Of a stretch of DNA of 64,000 nucleotides, positions 44,325 through 52,912 are shown in pieces. Position numbers and translations under genes: made by a program. Origin of the DNA: Alkalibacillus flavidus (GTDB lineage Bacteria; Bacillota; Bacilli; Bacillales; Alkalibacillaceae); the NCBI RefSeq assembly GCF_040545925.1, contig NZ_JBEPMX010000005.1, positions 62,001 through 126,000 on the forward strand. The letters run 5' to 3'. Positions within the stretch are counted from its first letter, which is position 1; every line of letters begins with the position of its first letter. Below the pieces are notes generated by a model. That model was not told where the DNA came from, made no database searches, and saw nothing but the letters and a program-made list of their open reading frames with translations.

Positions 44325-44450
44325 TTTGATTCACTTTTGGGCTGTCTTGCACCACATTTTACGGTGCTTGACTCATTGTCATTATGCCTTGATTCAAAAT
44401 CTAAAACGCTTGATTCAAACGTACGCGATCTTGATGCAAACTCATGTCAC
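44325..44450. repeat. Phased intergenic array, six exact 21-nt units (TTGATTCAA family)
   Basis: Units start at 44325, 44346, 44367, 44388, 44409 and 44430, each exactly 21 nt, with core CTTGATTCAAA (degenerate in units 2 and 3). It begins 12 nt after the crcB2 terminator and its last 9 nt include the final codons of the convergent hydratase gene. Confidence 0.92.
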
Positions 44451-45191
44451 ATCCACACCAACGGAACCAATACCAGCAAAATCAACCTCATATCGACCGC
44501 GTTCTAACGGTTTCGGCAACATAAACGTGCCCGATGACACAATCATGCCTGCTTCTAACCGCTTATCTCGTTTTGCTAAAGCATCCACTAACCACATCAT
44601 CGCATGCAATGGGTTTTCCATCACGTCTTGAGAATGGCCTGTCACAAGGTGCTCACCATTCAACGTCACGCGTGCTTCAACGTTGGCTAAATCAGCTTTT
44701 TGCAAATCATAAACCGGATCGCCGACGATAACTTTTTCTGCGACAGCTCGGTCCATCACAATTTGATTAAGCGATAAGTTCGGAAACCAGTCTTCAAAAC
44801 GTGAATCTGGAATCTCGATACCCGGAGCTATGCGCGTTTTTTGCAACACATCAGACTCGTCGTCACCTGGTTCGATCGTTTCATCGACTAAAAACATTAG
44901 TTCCACTTCAATTAATGGTTCGTTTAGATCAGTTAACGCAACACTCTCAGCAACAACGGAATCTTCAAGCAAAGCACCATAGAGCGGTTCATCAGCCTCA
45001 AACAGTTGCTGCGTCTCCTCACTCGTTAAACTGATTTTATAACCTTTCAGAGGATTACCTTGTGCAGCAAAATCATCTACTAATTGTTCTTGCAACGTAT
45101 AAGACTTTCCTAAATCAGCATCATCGGTCACATCACGCGCTAACCGCGGACCTCCACGTTGCGCATCAGTTAACTGTGCTAACACACTCAT
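44442..45191 (-). CDS. 2-keto-4-pentenoate hydratase family protein (MhpD-like)
   Basis: A 249-residue member of the fumarylacetoacetase-like fold. It has GYKISLTSEETQQLF, EPLIEVELMFLVDE (metal-binding Glu residues), PGIEIPDSRFEDW and the C-terminal GTFMLPKPLERG, typical of 2-hydroxypenta-2,4-dienoate hydratases of meta-cleavage pathways. No other aromatic-degradation gene is nearby, so the physiological substrate is unclear. AAGGAGG precedes ATG, and the gene starts 12 nt after the cstA stop on the same strand, suggesting cotranscription. Confidence 0.88.
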   Translation of the reverse strand: MSVLAQLTDAQRGGPRLARDVTDDADLGKSYTLQEQLVDDFAAQGNPLKGYKISLTSEETQQLFEADEPLYGALLEDSVVAESVALTDLNEPLIEVELMFLVDETIEPGDDESDVLQKTRIAPGIEIPDSRFEDWFPNLSLNQIVMDRAVAEKVIVGDPVYDLQKADLANVEARVTLNGEHLVTGHSQDVMENPLHAMMWLVDALAKRDKRLEAGMIVSSGTFMLPKPLERGRYEVDFAGIGSVGVDVT

Positions 45192-45203
45192 GTCATAACC
45201 TCC

Positions 45204-46652
45204 TTAGTTTGCGTTCGAATGCGCGACACTTGGGTGCGTTTGACGCTTTTCTTGATACACTTGCCAAGCGAACCATCCGATCACAACAAGCCAAATGATC
45301 GACCCTAAAATCATCGACAAACCATAATCTAGCCCAAATCCTTCTGGCGCATAAAAGATATACGTTGAGACGACGCCTGTCATAAACGTAGCAGGGACAC
45401 TACAAATCCAGTGGAATTTCGCCTGTTTCAACAAATACATCGCACCTGTCCATAACATCACCGTCGCGACGAGCTGATTCGTCCAACCGACGTAACGCCA
45501 TAAGAATGAGTAATCAATTTGTGACAACAGAAAAGCTGGCAGTGCTACTGGTACAATTAACAACAGTTTCGATTTTCGCCCATCGAACGATTTTTTCGTC
45601 ACTTGACGAAGCACATCTCCTAACATCATTCGTGACGACCGAAGCGCTGTGTCGCCAGTTGTAATCGGCAAAATAATCACACCTAAAATCGCCAATATAC
45701 CCCCCAAAGTCCCAAGCGTTGTCTGGCTAATTTCGTTAACGACTCCTGCAGCGCCACCTGCCGCAACGGCTTCTTGTAAACCACCTGTATTGCCGAAGAA
45801 CGTCATACCTGCCGCAGCCCAAATAAGCGCGATTACACCTTCACCAATCATCGCACCGTAAAACACTTTGCGACCTTCAGATTCCTTTTTTATTGTCCTT
45901 GCTAAAATTGGGCTCTGAGTACTATGAAAACCAGAAATCGCACCACACGAAATCGTCACCATCATCAGTGGCCAAAGCGGTAATTCCTCTGGATGCATAC
46001 TCGTAAACGTTAAATTCGGTATCGGATGTTCAAATAAAAACAACATGCCGAATCCAATGGCGACTGCCATAAAAATTAATATACCACCAAATACAGGATA
46101 AACTTTGCCGATAATTTTATTGATCGGAAGGACAGCTGCGACAAGCAAATAAACAAAAACGAGTACAATGGCAACTGTAAACGTCAGTGGCGTCAACTGA
46201 GCGATCAACTCTGCTGGCCCCGCTGTAAACGCCGCAGCCACTAACACCATTAAAGCAATCGAAACAATATTAATCGATGATTGCGCATATTTTCCTAAGT
46301 ATTTTCCGACAAGCGCCGGATATTGTTCACCATTATGTCTTAAGGACATCATCCCTGCAAAATAATCATGGACAGCCCCTGCAAAAATCGAACCTAACAC
46401 AATCCATACAAAAGCAATCGGACCATAAAGGGCTCCCATAACCGCACCGAAGATCGGACCAAGCCCAGCAATGTTTAACAGCTGGATCAAACTTCCTTTC
46501 CACCAACTCATCGGACTGTAATCAAAACCATCTTGCTTAGCATAGGCAGGCGTTCGTCGCGAATCGTCTGCTCCAAAAATTCGTTCAACCACCTTTCCGT
46601 ACGTTATGTAACCCACAATTAAAAATAAGATGGATGCTAGAAATGTAAGCAT
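45204..46652 (-). CDS. cstA: CstA-family carbon starvation/pyruvate-peptide permease
   Basis: A polytopic membrane protein of 482 residues with about 13 helices. The N-terminal TPAYAKQDGFDYSPMSWWKGSLIQLLNIAGLGPIFGA block, WIVLGSIFAGAVHDYF and ISCGAISGFHSTQSPILART are signatures of the CstA family. Members import pyruvate or peptides during carbon limitation. ATG at 46652 is better spaced from GGAGG than the GTG one codon upstream. A 17-bp-spaced promoter and a cre-like site lie upstream. Confidence 0.92.
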   Translation of the reverse strand: MLTFLASILFLIVGYITYGKVVERIFGADDSRRTPAYAKQDGFDYSPMSWWKGSLIQLLNIAGLGPIFGAVMGALYGPIAFVWIVLGSIFAGAVHDYFAGMMSLRHNGEQYPALVGKYLGKYAQSSINIVSIALMVLVAAAFTAGPAELIAQLTPLTFTVAIVLVFVYLLVAAVLPINKIIGKVYPVFGGILIFMAVAIGFGMLFLFEHPIPNLTFTSMHPEELPLWPLMMVTISCGAISGFHSTQSPILARTIKKESEGRKVFYGAMIGEGVIALIWAAAGMTFFGNTGGLQEAVAAGGAAGVVNEISQTTLGTLGGILAILGVIILPITTGDTALRSSRMMLGDVLRQVTKKSFDGRKSKLLLIVPVALPAFLLSQIDYSFLWRYVGWTNQLVATVMLWTGAMYLLKQAKFHWICSVPATFMTGVVSTYIFYAPEGFGLDYGLSMILGSIIWLVVIGWFAWQVYQEKRQTHPSVAHSNAN

Positions 46653-46682
46653 CACTGGACCTCCTCTCGATTCTTTTATTTT

Positions 46683-46720
46683 GCAAAGCTAAAAAGCATC
46701 ACCGTATTCCAGCTTTGCGT
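46683..46720 (-). other. Leader hairpin of cstA
   Basis: GCAAAGCT pairs with AGCTTTGC around about 20 nt in the 5' untranslated region. There is no T run, so it is not a simple terminator; the role is unknown. Confidence 0.4.
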
Positions 46721-46737
46721 TAGAAAATTTAACCTGT

Positions 46738-46766
46738 ATTCTACTCCCATATCCAACCCGTTGCAA
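46738..46766 (-). promoter_or_regulatory. cstA promoter
   Basis: Minus strand TTGCAA and TAGAAT with exactly 17 bp between them, about 85 bp before the cstA start. Confidence 0.6.
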
Positions 46767-46796
46767 CCCCTTATATCGCAATTTTTTAAATTTTCT

Positions 46797-46812
46797 AATA
46801 AAAACGCTTACA
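46797..46812. promoter_or_regulatory. cre-like CcpA site between cstA and ilvE
   Basis: AATAAAAACGCTTACA matches WWTGNAARCGNWWNCA at 15 of 16 positions. It lies about 30 bp upstream of the cstA -35 and 14 bp upstream of the ilvE -35, so it may act on either gene. Confidence 0.5.
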
Positions 46813-46825
46813 TATTGAAAAGGGG

Positions 46826-46854
46826 TTGAAACCTGCTTCAACGTGTATTATGAT
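46826..46854 (+). promoter_or_regulatory. ilvE promoter
   Basis: TTGAAA and TATGAT separated by exactly 17 bp, 38 bp before the ATG. Confidence 0.6.
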
Positions 46855-46863
46855 TATTATTAA

Positions 46864-46878
46864 AATTTTCAGAAAATA
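46864..46878 (+). promoter_or_regulatory. CodY box at ilvE
   Basis: AATTTTCAGAAAATA matches the CodY consensus AATTTTCWGAAAATT at 14 of 15 positions. It sits between the predicted transcription start and the ribosome site, suited to repression when isoleucine and GTP are plentiful. Confidence 0.8.
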
Positions 46879-46892
46879 AAGGGGATGACAAC

Positions 46893-47990
46893 ATGGCTGA
46901 ACAATCACTATCTGTTTTTAAAACCACTTCCTATCAAGAAAAACCTTTCGATCATGAACTTTCATTTGGTCGAACATTCACTGATCACATGTTTCTCATG
47001 GATTACTCCGAGGAATCAGGGTGGCATGATGCGCGAATCACACCGTATCAACCGCTTCAAATCGACCCTGCCGCGATGGTATTCCATTACGCCCAATCTG
47101 TATTCGAAGGACTCAAAGCATACCGCAGTCCTGAAGGCGATCCACTCCTGTTTCGTCCAAAACAAAACCTTGCCCGGTTAAATCAGTCCAACGACCGTTT
47201 ATGCATTCCACAAGTTGACGAAGACTTTTTACTCGAAGCCTTAAAACAATTAATCCACATTGAACAAGACTGGATTCCGCATACTGAAGGCATGTCGCTT
47301 TACATTCGGCCGACGATTATTTCAACACAATCTTTCTTAGGTGTTGCACCGTCAACGAATTACAAATTGATCATTATTTTGTCACCTGTTGGCGCTTACT
47401 ATAAGGAAGGCATTAACCCAGTTAAAATCGCCGTCGAAAATGAATATGTCCGTGCTGTTCGCGGTGGTACGGGTGAAGCGAAAACGGGGGGTAACTACGC
47501 GGCGAGTTTGAAAGCGCAAGAAACGGCAGGCAAAGACGGCTATGCTCAAGTTCTTTGGTTAGATGGTGTTGAAAAGCGTTACATCGAAGAAGTGGGAAGC
47601 ATGAACGTCTTCTTCAAAATCGGTAACGAAGTCGTCACGCCACGGTTAAACGGGAGTATTTTAAACGGGATTACACGCGATTCAGCCATGCAGTTGTTGC
47701 GTCATTGGGGGTATGATGTCGTCGAACGCGATATCACCATTGATGAGTTGTATGACCACTATCAACAAGGGGATGTCAAGGAAGCATTCGGTTCAGGAAC
47801 AGCCGCGGCGATTTCGCCAATCGGACAACTCGACTGGGGCGAAAATAAAATGGTCTTTAACAATGGGGAGACAGGCTATCTTGCCCGGAACTTATACGAC
47901 ACCTTAATGGGCATCCAATACGGCCAACAATATGACCCATTCAACTGGGTCGTAAACGTGAACCAACCCGTGCAATCACATGTGTCATAA
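46893..47990 (+). CDS. ilvE: Branched-chain amino acid aminotransferase
   Basis: A PLP enzyme that interconverts Leu, Ile and Val with their 2-oxo acids. It has 365 residues of the long BCAT type: FHYAQSVFEGLKAYR, IRPTIISTQSFLGV, the catalytic Lys207 in GGNYAASLKAQ, EEVGSMNVFF and LNGITRDSAM for PLP phosphate binding, and GSGTAAAISPIG. GGGGATG is the ribosome site. Transcribed alone; the CodY box upstream matches the control of B. subtilis ybgE. Confidence 0.95.
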   Translation: MAEQSLSVFKTTSYQEKPFDHELSFGRTFTDHMFLMDYSEESGWHDARITPYQPLQIDPAAMVFHYAQSVFEGLKAYRSPEGDPLLFRPKQNLARLNQSNDRLCIPQVDEDFLLEALKQLIHIEQDWIPHTEGMSLYIRPTIISTQSFLGVAPSTNYKLIIILSPVGAYYKEGINPVKIAVENEYVRAVRGGTGEAKTGGNYAASLKAQETAGKDGYAQVLWLDGVEKRYIEEVGSMNVFFKIGNEVVTPRLNGSILNGITRDSAMQLLRHWGYDVVERDITIDELYDHYQQGDVKEAFGSGTAAAISPIGQLDWGENKMVFNNGETGYLARNLYDTLMGIQYGQQYDPFNWVVNVNQPVQSHVS

Positions 47991-47997
47991 TAGTAAA

Positions 47998-48038
47998 AGC
48001 CGACCGTCACGATATAAAATCGTGACGGTCGGCTTTTT
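47998..48038 (+). terminator. Terminator after ilvE
   Basis: AGCCGACCGTCACGAT pairs with ATCGTGACGGTCGGCT around ATAAA, followed by TTTT. Confidence 0.92.
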
Positions 48039-48060
48039 AATGGATGCATTTACATGTCGA

Positions 48061-48186
48061 GTTGAATCAAAACTGTATGTTCTTGATTCAAACGCTTCAT
48101 GGATTGATTCACTTTTAAAACGACTTGAATCAAACGCTCAGCTGCTTGATTCAACTTTCGAACGTCTTGAACCAAACGCTCATTTA
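48061..48186. repeat. Phased intergenic array, six exact 21-nt units (TTGATTCAA family)
   Basis: Units start at 48061, 48082, 48103, 48124, 48145 and 48166, each exactly 21 nt, core CTTGATTCAAACG. Best conserved array of this motif: every unit keeps TTGA. It lies between the ilvE terminator and the convergent yerC gene, and its last three bases are the yerC stop codon. Confidence 0.94.
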
Positions 48187-48486
48187 TTGTGATTTTTCTT
48201 CGTGCACGCGGTCGAGAACGAGTTCATATGCATCGTTTCCGTAGTTTAGGCAACGTTTAACACGTGAGATCGTTGCTGTTGAAGCACTTGTTTCTTCTTC
48301 GATTCGTTGATACGTATGCCCTTCACGTAACATGCGTGCGACATCTAGGCGTTGAGCTAGCGCTTGTATTTCGTTCACTGTCGCGACATCGTCAAAAAAT
48401 CGATAACACTCTTCGACATCTTTTAACTGCAAAATCGCTTCAAATAATTGGTCTAACTCACGACCGCGTAATTTATCAATTTGCAT
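48184..48486 (-). CDS. yerC: TrpR-like protein YerC
   Basis: A 100-residue all-helical protein of the TrpR/YerC/YecD superfamily. It shows DQLFEAILQLKDVEECYRFFDD, then a helix-turn-helix with ALAQRLDVARMLREGHTYQRIEEETSASTATISRVKR. Its target genes are not established; the fold suggests a DNA-binding regulator. It follows yerB by 15 bp on the same strand, as in B. subtilis. GGAGG precedes ATG. Confidence 0.92.
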   Translation of the reverse strand: MQIDKLRGRELDQLFEAILQLKDVEECYRFFDDVATVNEIQALAQRLDVARMLREGHTYQRIEEETSASTATISRVKRCLNYGNDAYELVLDRVHEEKSQ

Positions 48487-48501
48487 GATTTGCCTCCTTC
48501 A

Positions 48502-49596
48502 TTACTCGTATGTAACCGCTTCTATTAGGCCAGGTGATTCTGGGACGACATTCACCCATGTTTGACCAGGGATTAACGATAGCGGTTCTCCGTCTACCAT
48601 TGGGGTCATGACATCATTCACCGCCTCCCATTGGATTTCTTTCAACTTGCCACCTTGTAAGGCGTAACCTTGACCACCAGATTGAATATCAATCTCGCGT
48701 CTTCCGACATCATCAATCACTTGATGCCCTGTTTCGTATATTAACACATTTTGAAGAACGACAGGGTCGCCGGAACCTTTTTCCATCGTTTGTTCACCGT
48801 CATTGTAACGTAAATAACCATCGTGCTCAGCGCTATATTTGTATGACACTTCACGGTTAGACGAATAGACAATCTTAGCGGATTCTGCCGTTTCACCTTC
48901 AATCGGCTCGTCGTTATTCACCGAACGGAAATTTAACTCATCGTGTGATTGTTCGACGTCAATGCCTTTATCTTGCGCTACATTATGGGCATTATCTAAA
49001 AATACGTATGAATTGTGTGGTGCACGTCGGTCAGATGAACGTTCGAACAACACACCATCATTATCATGAAAAGCACCGTTTAAATTATCAATCCAACCTG
49101 CTTGAATGTCATTTTCAATAAACTGCGCCGCGCCATGGTACACATAAATCGCATCATGCGCATTCGCTGTATCAATATAGTACGAGCGAGCACTGCGAAC
49201 AGGACCAACACGTTCAGGGATTTCGCTATGGTAAAGTGCAACTAAACGTGTAATATACCCTTCAGCCAAAAACTCATAGACGATATCCGCTTCCGTTAAA
49301 CCCGTTTGTGGGCGCGCTTTCGGATGGTTATTAATCATCACAGCAAACGCACGACGATCAAGCTGTTCATCCGCTTCTTCGCCGGTTAACGGATATGTAA
49401 AGGCAGGTTCTTCTGGTTCTTGTTCTTCCTCATCTTGATTTTGCTCGTTATCATCATTTTGTTGCTCATCATCCGTCGTTTCTTCTTCTGTCGACTCTTC
49501 TTCCGGTTGAGTTTGTTCTGATTCGTTTTCACCGTCACTACAAGCGACAAGCAAGACGGCTAACACAATCCCCCAAAGCCAAATCGATTTTTTCAT
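48502..49596 (-). CDS. yerB: DUF3048 lipoprotein YerB
   Basis: Exported lipoprotein: after MKKSIWLWG a hydrophobic core leads to the lipobox LLVAC with the lipidated Cys near 19. Then come a long Glu/Gln/Asp-rich low-complexity linker (about 22-65) and the DUF3048 domain with AVMINNHPKARPQTGL, RVGPVRSARSYYID and the C-terminal GQTWVNVVP. ATG at 49596 is 8 nt after AAGGG; an upstream GTG overlaps the ribosome site. Molecular role unknown. Between yerA and yerC as in B. subtilis. Confidence 0.92.
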   Translation of the reverse strand: MKKSIWLWGIVLAVLLVACSDGENESEQTQPEEESTEEETTDDEQQNDDNEQNQDEEEQEPEEPAFTYPLTGEEADEQLDRRAFAVMINNHPKARPQTGLTEADIVYEFLAEGYITRLVALYHSEIPERVGPVRSARSYYIDTANAHDAIYVYHGAAQFIENDIQAGWIDNLNGAFHDNDGVLFERSSDRRAPHNSYVFLDNAHNVAQDKGIDVEQSHDELNFRSVNNDEPIEGETAESAKIVYSSNREVSYKYSAEHDGYLRYNDGEQTMEKGSGDPVVLQNVLIYETGHQVIDDVGRREIDIQSGGQGYALQGGKLKEIQWEAVNDVMTPMVDGEPLSLIPGQTWVNVVPESPGLIEAVTYE

Positions 49597-49632
49597 CCTA
49601 TACACCCTTTTTGCAATTAGTCTATCTCTATT

Positions 49633-51381
49633 TTAACGCATAACAGAAGGAAAGAGTATCTCTTTTTTCTTAATATCAATTATTCCTTTCGGCGTAATCC
49701 GTACATAAGGTAAGTGCGTCGATGATAAAAATAACAACGTATACACCGGATCATTAAATGGATAACCGTGTTCCTTTAAAATCGTCTTGAGTTCACGTTC
49801 TTTCACCATTAAGTCATCCATTGATAAATCAGACATCACACCTTGCAGCGGCAGTGGCAATTCATAAATAATCTCACCTTGGTTCACAATGACGATCGCA
49901 CCACCGAGTTCTTTCATTCGTTCGAACGCTTGATTCATATCGTCTGTGTTTTTCCCGATTAATACAATGTCACCTGTGTTCGAATACGAACTCACTAAAC
50001 CGCCGATTGACTTCGTAAACCCTCTTAAAAATGACGAAATACGCCAATGCCCGTCACGATCGAGCAGCATGACGTTCGCTGTCTCATCTGCTGTCGATAA
50101 AGACTGACTTTGCGATTCAGATTGGACGAGGTATGGCTTCATGATGACATCATTTAACATCGTCATACCAATCGGTGATGAAAAAATGAGATCATCTTCG
50201 CGCAACGACCAGTCAATGGTTAATTCGCTCAAGCCGTAGCGTGGCCATTCAATATTCGGTGTTAACCGCTGAAAGGCATACCCTTCAAACGTAATCCATT
50301 CGCCTTTCGCCAGTACAGCTGTCGGTGTTGGCGCGTCTTTTGCATCTAAAAAATTGATGTGCGCGATGCGTCCGGGCGCAATGCTACCGATTCTGTGATC
50401 AATACCAAAGTAACGCGCCGCATTGATCGTCGCCATGGCATATGCCTCTTCAGTTGAAACGCCACTTTCAATCGCAATCTCGATACAACGGTCCATCACA
50501 CCTTGTTCGTAAAATGAAGGCGTCGATCCGTCTGTTGTGAAAAATAAATAATCGTAAAATTGTCCGCCGTAAGACGATAAGCCAGCTAATATACCAGGTA
50601 AGTCAGGTCGAATCGATGAGTAACGCAAACCGGTGTAATAACCAAGACTGACGCGGTTATATACTTCCTCGGCCGAGATCGACTCATGATCACCGTCTGC
50701 TCCGAGCAATTTCAGCTTCGTTAATGTTTTCGGTGAGGCGCCTGGAAAATGGCCTTCGACGACTTTTCGCCTCTGTTTTGCCTCTTGCATCCAGTACAAC
50801 CCACGATCATCTTCGGATAAAATCTCCGGCCAATTCGTCAGCTCACCGCCTTGTATGACCGCATTATGCGACAACCAATCCAGCACAACGTCATCGTCAA
50901 TAAAACTTTCTTCATCACGCAATTCGGATTGCGAATCAAACCGCGCCCACCAAAACATCGAAACAGGCAAGGTTTGCGAATCATCCAATAAAGAAAACGC
51001 TTTCTTTTTTTGCAATAATAAAAGAAGCATCAAGTTATCATTCACGAATGTCGTTGTCCCACGCTTCGATGCATATTCGACGAATGAGTGGGGATTATAT
51101 AACTGAAATGGGTGTACATGCGGCTCGACATAACCAGGCACTAAATATTGTCCAGCACAGTCAACAATATCTGTTTCATCCGATACATGCTCTGGCATTT
51201 CCTCACCAATATAAACGATACGATCATCATAAATCCAAATATGCGCTTTCACCCATTGTTTCAGAAAAACATTGAGGTACGTCGCATTTTTTAACACGAG
51301 TGACGGAGCAATCTCACCATCTATAACGGCAGTATGTTGTCTGATTTGTTTATTACGCCATCTGTACAATTGTTCTTTCAT
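49633..51381 (-). CDS. yerA: Adenine deaminase-like amidohydrolase YerA
   Basis: A 582-residue metal-dependent amidohydrolase of the adenine deaminase family. After an N-terminal LKNATYLNVFLKQW strand it has the metal-binding VEPHVHPFQL near 89, VEGHFPGAS near 208 and FFTTDGSTPSF near 285, and a C-terminal domain. B. subtilis YerA resembles adenine deaminase but its activity is not well established; the real substrate may differ. The second of two tandem ATGs (51381) is 8 nt after GGAGG. Head of the yerA-yerB-yerC cluster. Confidence 0.9.
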   Translation of the reverse strand: MKEQLYRWRNKQIRQHTAVIDGEIAPSLVLKNATYLNVFLKQWVKAHIWIYDDRIVYIGEEMPEHVSDETDIVDCAGQYLVPGYVEPHVHPFQLYNPHSFVEYASKRGTTTFVNDNLMLLLLLQKKKAFSLLDDSQTLPVSMFWWARFDSQSELRDEESFIDDDVVLDWLSHNAVIQGGELTNWPEILSEDDRGLYWMQEAKQRRKVVEGHFPGASPKTLTKLKLLGADGDHESISAEEVYNRVSLGYYTGLRYSSIRPDLPGILAGLSSYGGQFYDYLFFTTDGSTPSFYEQGVMDRCIEIAIESGVSTEEAYAMATINAARYFGIDHRIGSIAPGRIAHINFLDAKDAPTPTAVLAKGEWITFEGYAFQRLTPNIEWPRYGLSELTIDWSLREDDLIFSSPIGMTMLNDVIMKPYLVQSESQSQSLSTADETANVMLLDRDGHWRISSFLRGFTKSIGGLVSSYSNTGDIVLIGKNTDDMNQAFERMKELGGAIVIVNQGEIIYELPLPLQGVMSDLSMDDLMVKERELKTILKEHGYPFNDPVYTLLFLSSTHLPYVRITPKGIIDIKKKEILFPSVMR

Positions 51382-51462
51382 CATGCATGCCTCCTATAGT
51401 CAGTGAGTAATGTCCACTTATGGTAAATTTTAATACATTAAACTTCTGAAGGGAAGGGTAAA

Positions 51463-51756
51463 ATGGGAAAACAAAACATTGGAACGATTAATGCGCTCAT
51501 TCGAATTACATTAGGGTTCTTTTTGATGAGTTATGGGTCTGTACGAGCAGTGAAACGCCCGTGGAATCAACGCTATTGGTTACTCATTTTAATCGCAGCG
51601 ATGAAAGTGGCTGAAGGAATTGTACGCTATTGTCCGATGACAGACTTCGCCAAACGACAAATCAATGCCAATTTACCGTTTAATTTATTCACAGATCCCG
51701 ATAATCTTGAGGGGACAACGAGTGACGACAATCATGACACATCCACTCAACCTTAA
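51463..51756 (+). CDS. DUF2892 (YgaP-type) membrane protein
   Basis: A 97-residue protein with two transmembrane helices at about 8-24 and 36-52. The start NIGTINALIRITLGFFLMSYG and VRYCPMTDF containing a conserved Cys are the DUF2892 pattern. An acidic tail follows. AAGGG precedes ATG. Unlike the rest of this stretch it is on the plus strand. It occupies the place where B. subtilis has the pur operon. Confidence 0.85.
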   Translation: MGKQNIGTINALIRITLGFFLMSYGSVRAVKRPWNQRYWLLILIAAMKVAEGIVRYCPMTDFAKRQINANLPFNLFTDPDNLEGTTSDDNHDTSTQP

Positions 51757-51767
51757 AAGACATTAAC

Positions 51768-51800
51768 GCCAAACAGTTAAGCTGTTTGGCGTTATTCTTG
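51768..51800. terminator. Bidirectional terminator
   Basis: GCCAAACAG pairs with CTGTTTGGC around TTAAG, between convergent DUF2892 and yebG genes. Confidence 0.8.
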
Positions 51801-51974
51801 CTTAATGGCCTGAAACACAATGTCTTGTTCCACAGGCTCAGGGTCACCGTTTTGCTGTTCTTGAAAAACAGGCTTTTCAATCCGACGCACCGGACGATAA
51901 CCTTCTTGCTGCATTTGATTTAAACAATCGTCAATCGATTGATAGTCACTCACTTTGAATTTTTTCTTCTTCAC
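51792..51974 (-). CDS. yebG: NETI-motif protein YebG
   Basis: A 60-residue basic-then-acidic protein: KKKKFKVSDYQSIDDCLNQMQQEGY then RRIEKPVF, where the NETI motif of the family would lie, and a Glu/Gln-rich tail. Overlaps the yebE end by 29 bp. Small Bacillus family of unknown role. Confidence 0.78.
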   Translation of the reverse strand: MKKKKFKVSDYQSIDDCLNQMQQEGYRPVRRIEKPVFQEQQNGDPEPVEQDIVFQAIKQE

Positions 51975-52512
51975 GCTTCAATCGACTCCCTCTGACTTTC
52001 TTCACCCAGAAACCGCCATGAATTTGACGCGGTTCATACGCGATAATAAACGCTTTCGGGTCAATTTCTTTAATCGATTTATATAACATGAGTTCATACT
52101 TACGTGGTGTTAACACTTGGATTGCTAATCGGTCACCTTCCATACCGTATGCGTACCAACTCGTTACACCATAACCGCGATTCCGTAACGACTCGGTAAA
52201 CGGAATGCTTGGGTCAGACGATATCACATTTACCGTAATATAGCCAACCGCTAATTTCTCTTCAACTTTCATACCACTAATAACACCAACACCGAAACCG
52301 AGTGCATAAGCAACTAAGTTTTGGATCTCACCTAAGTTATCTAACACGAGACCTAAACCAACTGTGTAAAAGGTAATCTCAAACACACCGACAGACGCGG
52401 CGATATATTTTTGACCTTTCAACGTAAAAATCGTTCGAACTGTTAATAACGACACGTACACGATATTAACCGTAAAAATAATGGCAAGCATTACAAGACC
52501 TGATTCTAACAT
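51946..52512 (-). CDS. yebE: UPF0316/DUF2179 membrane protein YebE
   Basis: A 188-residue protein with three N-terminal transmembrane helices (DUF5698-like, to about residue 90) and a C-terminal DUF2179 domain, YITVNVISSDPSIPFTESLRNRGYGVTSW, ending in a basic RLKREEEK tail. ATG at 52512 follows GGAGGGCCATC; the longer frame to 52542 overlaps that ribosome site. Role unknown. Same order as B. subtilis yebE-yebG. Confidence 0.9.
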   Translation of the reverse strand: MLESGLVMLAIIFTVNIVYVSLLTVRTIFTLKGQKYIAASVGVFEITFYTVGLGLVLDNLGEIQNLVAYALGFGVGVISGMKVEEKLAVGYITVNVISSDPSIPFTESLRNRGYGVTSWYAYGMEGDRLAIQVLTPRKYELMLYKSIKEIDPKAFIIAYEPRQIHGGFWVKKVRGSRLKREEEKIQSE

Positions 52513-52740
52513 GATGGCCCTCCTCTTCCTAACATGACTCATACGATTTTAACTGAGATGATCATCCATATCGTAAATGATGTTCCAAACAGATTACACG
52601 GGAATCACCTGGATGTCAATACACTTTTATCCTGAGCACAATTCCTATTATATCACGTGTTTCTACTTCTAATGAAAGACGAATTTCAGCACGATGTCAA
52701 CGAATTCGATGCTACTGAAATAGTAAATGTAGATTTGATC

Positions 52741-52860
52741 TATTTGTCGATTTTAAGATTTTATCGTCGTTATCACTATTATATTGTCGAACTTCAAATT
52801 TTATCGCCGAATTTCACTTTTTATCGCCGATCCTCAAAATATATCGCCGAACTTCCTTAA
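52741..52860. repeat. Phased intergenic array, six exact 20-nt units (CGCCGA family)
   Basis: Units start every 20 nt from 52741 to 52841. The core is WTATCGCCGA, strict in the last three units and TTGTCGA/TCGTCG in the first three, so conservation rises toward the pbuG side. The second half of each unit is TTCA-rich. It lies between the pbuG terminator and the yebE promoter (extended -10 TGATATAAT near 52650, minus strand). The rest of 52513-52912 holds only this and the terminator. Confidence 0.92.
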
Positions 52861-52871
52861 TGACGGCAAAA

Positions 52872-52905
52872 CAAAACCCATGCTCGCTCGGAACATGGGT
52901 ATCCA
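52872..52905 (-). terminator. Terminator after pbuG
   Basis: Minus strand ACCCATGTTCC...GAGCATGGGT stem followed by TTTTGTTTTG. Confidence 0.85.
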
Positions 52906-52912
52906 ATAGTTT

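Noticed and set aside
52657..52860. Small protein with repeated YRR-type residues encoded in the phased array
   Set aside because: The open frame is a by-product of the repeated motif, has no ribosome site, and similar frames appear in the other arrays.
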